A stretch of DNA of 64,000 nt, taken from positions 992,001 to 1,056,000 of the forward strand of contig NZ_CP041360.1 in the NCBI RefSeq assembly GCF_006965485.1, read 5' to 3'. The notes beneath the pieces are model-generated. The model ran no database searches. It had not been told where the DNA came from and saw only the letters and a program-made list of their open reading frames with translations. Positions 61,759-64,000 of this stretch are shown here, piece after piece (positions within the stretch are counted from its first letter, which is position 1; the number at the start of each line of letters is the position of its first letter). The translations under genes and the position numbers were made by a program. Source of the DNA: Spirosoma sp. KCTC 42546 (GTDB lineage Bacteria > Bacteroidota > Bacteroidia > Cytophagales > Spirosomataceae).

Positions 61759-62394
61759 ATGCTGAAACTCAACATAGGCCAGCAAGCACAAAATACGTGG
61801 GAGAAAACGGACGAAACGCTGCTCTGGCAGCAGTTCAGGGAAGGGCAGCAGGAAGCCTTTCAGGGATTGGTTCAGCACTTTTATCGCGAACTCCACTTCT
61901 ACGGCGGTCGTTTCACCCGCGATTCTGATCTGCTGAAAGACTGTCTGCAAGACCTGTTTCTGGACTTATGGACGTATCGGCACAAGATTGTACAAACGCC
62001 CTACATCCGGCCTTACCTCTACAAATCGTTACGTCGAAAAATCCATCGGGAAGTGATGCGTCATTCGGCCGTTGTTAGCGAAGACAGCGTTCCGTTCGAT
62101 GATGTAAGTTCGGAAGAGATTACCGCCGAACAGGCCCTGATCCGTACTGAATTGTCTGAATATCAGACGGCCCGTCTACATGCGCTCTTGGCAACCCTGT
62201 CTGATCGACAGCGGGAAGCCATCCACCTGAAGTTCTACGCCGAATTGTCGAATGATGAAATTGCTGATATACTGGCAGTTAACAAGCAATCGGTGGCAAA
62301 TCTGTTGCATCGTGGCCTGAGCCGGTTACGAGAAAGCTGGCCGTCGTTGCTATCGTTGTTTGGCTGGTTGGTAAACGAGTCGTTTCCTAAATAA
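61759..62394 (+). CDS. ECF RNA polymerase sigma factor (FecI-like), module 3
   Basis: The 211-residue protein has region 2 (about 20-95, GQQEAFQGLVQHFYRELHFY and LLKDCLQDLFLDLWTYRHKI) and region 4 (about 140-195, LSDRQREAIHLKFYAELSND and EIADILAVNKQSVANLLHRG). The acidic linker (SEDSVPFDDVSSEEITAEQA) is typical of this class. It is 69 bp upstream of the FecR gene and should control the third SusC transporter at the window edge. Confidence 0.93.
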   Translation: MLKLNIGQQAQNTWEKTDETLLWQQFREGQQEAFQGLVQHFYRELHFYGGRFTRDSDLLKDCLQDLFLDLWTYRHKIVQTPYIRPYLYKSLRRKIHREVMRHSAVVSEDSVPFDDVSSEEITAEQALIRTELSEYQTARLHALLATLSDRQREAIHLKFYAELSNDEIADILAVNKQSVANLLHRGLSRLRESWPSLLSLFGWLVNESFPK

Positions 62395-62463
62395 CCTTGC
62401 GTACTGAGTATTGTCCCGAAAAACCACCCTATTAACAAACGAGATGGCTGACTCTCATACGCT

Positions 62464-63585
62464 ATGAAAACGTATCAACACTATACCGTCGAGGATTTTC
62501 TAACCGATAACTGGTTTCTGGCCTGGGTGAAACATGACCAGCCCGAAGCACGCCAGTTCTGGGAGGAATGGCAACAACAGAATCCGGCCCAACGGCATAC
62601 GCTACTGCTGGCCAAAGACATGGCCGAAGCGCTTAAAAACCGCCCGCATACATTGTCTGCTGAGCAGGAACTGCTGGAAGTTGACCGGATTGTTAAACTG
62701 ACCCGCCACGTACCGACACCATCGCGCTGGCTTGTACTTAAGGCTTCACTGAATCAGTATCGCTGGTTAGCTGCTGCCTTGGTACTTGTGATTTTGGGCG
62801 CTGGTTGGTGGATTAGCCAACAGAAATCGCCGATAACACAACTGGCTAAAACGGAGCCTATTCCCGGACAGGAAAATCGCTCAACCGAACAGTGGTTCAA
62901 TCAGGTCAATGGTACGTCTCAACCGGTAGTCCTGTCGCTGCCCGATGGGAGCCAGATGACACTGATGGCGCATAGTCAGGCGTCATATCCTCGCTCGTTC
63001 GATGTCGATAAACGGGAGGTTTATCTGAAAGGGGATGCGTTGTTTTCGGTTGTTCACGAAGGAAAACGGCCTTTTCTGGTGTATAGTGGCACTCTGGTCA
63101 CCCGCGTACTGGGCACCCGATTCCGGGTTCAGGCCCGCCCCGGCGAAACCCATATGCGGGTGTCGGTCATATCCGGGAAAGTGTCGGTGATGGATCAGAA
63201 AGCGTGGATGGCTTCCCGAACGTCGAGCCGTAATCCTGTGGCGGGCGTGGTACTGACGGCCAATCAGCAGGTAACCTACAATCCGGGCCTGAATAGTTAT
63301 CAGAAAGAATTGGTACCCAGGCCAATGGTTATCCCTACGGTAACGGAAAGCCCGGAAACCTTCAATTTCGACGATGCCCCAGCTACAAACGTTTTCGACC
63401 GACTAAAAAAAGCCTATGGTGTAGAAATCATCTATGATGCGTCGGCCTTGCGGCATTGCACCCTAACGGCCTCGCTGGCGGGTGTCTCACTGTATGATCA
63501 ACTTCAGTTACTGTGTGCCTCCATTGGCGCATCATACGAAGTCGTCGATACGCGCATCATCATTACCAGCAAAGGCTGTTCGTAA
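62464..63585 (+). CDS. FecR-family anti-sigma factor, module 3
   Basis: The 373-residue protein has an N-terminal sigma-binding region (VEDFLTDNWFLAWVKHDQPE), one membrane helix (about 99-116, WLAAALVLVILGAGWWI), a FecR domain (about 150-250, LSLPDGSQMTLMAHSQASYP and EVYLKGDALFSVVHEGKRPF), and a C-terminal STN-like domain (about 298-370, FNFDDAPATNVFDRLKKAYG). It ends YEVVDTRIIITSKGCS. It is very similar in layout to the FecR of module 2, including the C-terminal cysteine. Confidence 0.93.
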   Translation: MKTYQHYTVEDFLTDNWFLAWVKHDQPEARQFWEEWQQQNPAQRHTLLLAKDMAEALKNRPHTLSAEQELLEVDRIVKLTRHVPTPSRWLVLKASLNQYRWLAAALVLVILGAGWWISQQKSPITQLAKTEPIPGQENRSTEQWFNQVNGTSQPVVLSLPDGSQMTLMAHSQASYPRSFDVDKREVYLKGDALFSVVHEGKRPFLVYSGTLVTRVLGTRFRVQARPGETHMRVSVISGKVSVMDQKAWMASRTSSRNPVAGVVLTANQQVTYNPGLNSYQKELVPRPMVIPTVTESPETFNFDDAPATNVFDRLKKAYGVEIIYDASALRHCTLTASLAGVSLYDQLQLLCASIGASYEVVDTRIIITSKGCS

Positions 63586-63589
63586 GTGA

Positions 63590-63740
63590 ATGAATAATGC
63601 ATAATGAATAATTCATAATGTAAAATGTAAAATGAATAATGGGTAAGGGGTTGATTGTTAATAGTTTGCCTGTTGTTTGTTTTGCCGCATGGGCGGCCTC
63701 ATTTACCCATTATTAATTATTCATTTTACACTATTCATTA
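63590..63740. repeat. Imperfect AT-rich palindromic region after fecR of module 3
   Basis: Left words (aatgtaaaatgaataatgggtaa) mirror right words (ttacccattattaattattc, then attttacactattcatt) around a GC-rich centre. It has the same vocabulary as 44616-44686 and 49343-49449. It fills half of the 276-bp gap before the third SusC gene. Confidence 0.75.
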
Positions 63741-63747
63741 AAAAAAT

Positions 63748-63772
63748 CCCGCTATGCTGCGAACATAGCGGG
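63748..63772 (+). promoter_or_regulatory. Hairpin in the FecR-SusC gap of module 3
   Basis: A perfect 9-bp stem (cccgctatg / catagcggg) with a 7-nt loop is preceded by an A-run. A second inverted pair (ccgatcgggcgg / ccgccgatcgg) lies just downstream at about 63782-63819. Confidence 0.6.
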
Positions 63773-63861
63773 GGTATTTGACCGATCGGGCGGCTATTTC
63801 GGGCCACCGCCGATCGGTGTAGCTACTCCTTTGCCCGGAATAACTAAACCTACCACAAGTT

Positions 63862-64000
63862 ATGTACAAGTTTACAAACCACGAAACGATTCGGATGCTT
63901 ATGCGAATTTCGCTACTCCAGTTGTTGCTTACGGTTGCGTTGATCAATGGGGTGCTGGCGGCTAAGGGGCAGGAGCTTCTGGAGCAACGAGTCAGCCTTC
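63862..64000 (+). CDS. SusC/RagA TonB-linked transporter, N-terminal part, module 3
   Basis: Only the first 46 codons are visible. The start MYKFTNHETIRMLMRISLLQ, a hydrophobic signal region (LLLTVALINGVLAAKGQ) and the opening of an STN domain (ELLEQRVSL) match the N-terminus of the module 2 SusC. It follows the third sigma/FecR pair. The gene runs off the right edge. Confidence 0.85.
   Translation, partial: MYKFTNHETIRMLMRISLLQLLLTVALINGVLAAKGQELLEQRVSL

Noticed and set aside
1..64000. tRNA, rRNA, phage and transposase genes
   Set aside because: None was recognised by reading the sequence. A covariance search (tRNAscan-SE, Infernal) would be needed to exclude small RNAs fully.

Overview
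The window is chromosomal DNA from a Bacteroidota bacterium. It most resembles the Spirosoma/Cytophagales group. The evidence is three FecI-type sigma / FecR / SusC / SusD modules, many lipoprotein signal peptides, promoters of the TTG-N18-20-TAnnTTTG type, no Shine-Dalgarno dependence, and characteristic intergenic palindromes. The genus is an inference. No tRNA, rRNA, CRISPR array, phage or transposase gene was seen.

Layout. 1-31.9 kb is mostly housekeeping and scattered conserved genes: the start of a Prc-type protease, an FKBP isomerase, ATP synthase alpha and gamma, a DUF4136 lipoprotein, an M23 peptidase with a TMEM175-like channel, an APC permease, a cupin-type anti-sigma-like protein, a flavin dehydrogenase, a GH20 hexosaminidase, a lytic transglycosylase, homoserine kinase, an SDR, an MBL-fold hydrolase, and the ribosome-rescue factor ArfB. 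Within it lie a decayed AraC/VOC gene pair (10.0-10.3 kb), a cluster of four paralogous small helical proteins of unknown function (28.4-30.3 kb), and an unrecognised two-gene operon (30.8-31.9 kb).

32.1-44.6 kb is a polysaccharide-utilisation locus: ECF sigma, FecR, SusC with an STN domain, SusD, two S1 sulfatases, a secreted bicupin and a GH43-like enzyme, pointing to a sulfated glycan. 44.7-50.5 kb encodes a complete RND tripartite efflux pump on the minus strand. A divergent orphan response regulator follows, with Glu in place of the phospho-accepting Asp. 51.8-61.5 kb is a second sigma/FecR/SusC/SusD module that ends with a flavin oxidoreductase and an FMN_bind/HEAT-like protein. 61.8-64.0 kb begins a third sigma/FecR/SusC module, cut by the window edge. 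In these modules the STN domain of the TonB-linked transporter is expected to signal through FecR to release the sigma factor.

A second layer is the set of structured intergenic repeats. There is a three-copy family of about 105-120 bp multi-hairpin elements (21.4, 28.2 and 41.0 kb). A MITE-like element lies at 52.4 kb with a truncated relative at 40.9 kb. Many perfect or near-perfect palindromes are built from short repeated words, some inside operons. One such palindrome lies in frame inside the GH20 gene and adds about 24 residues to the protein.
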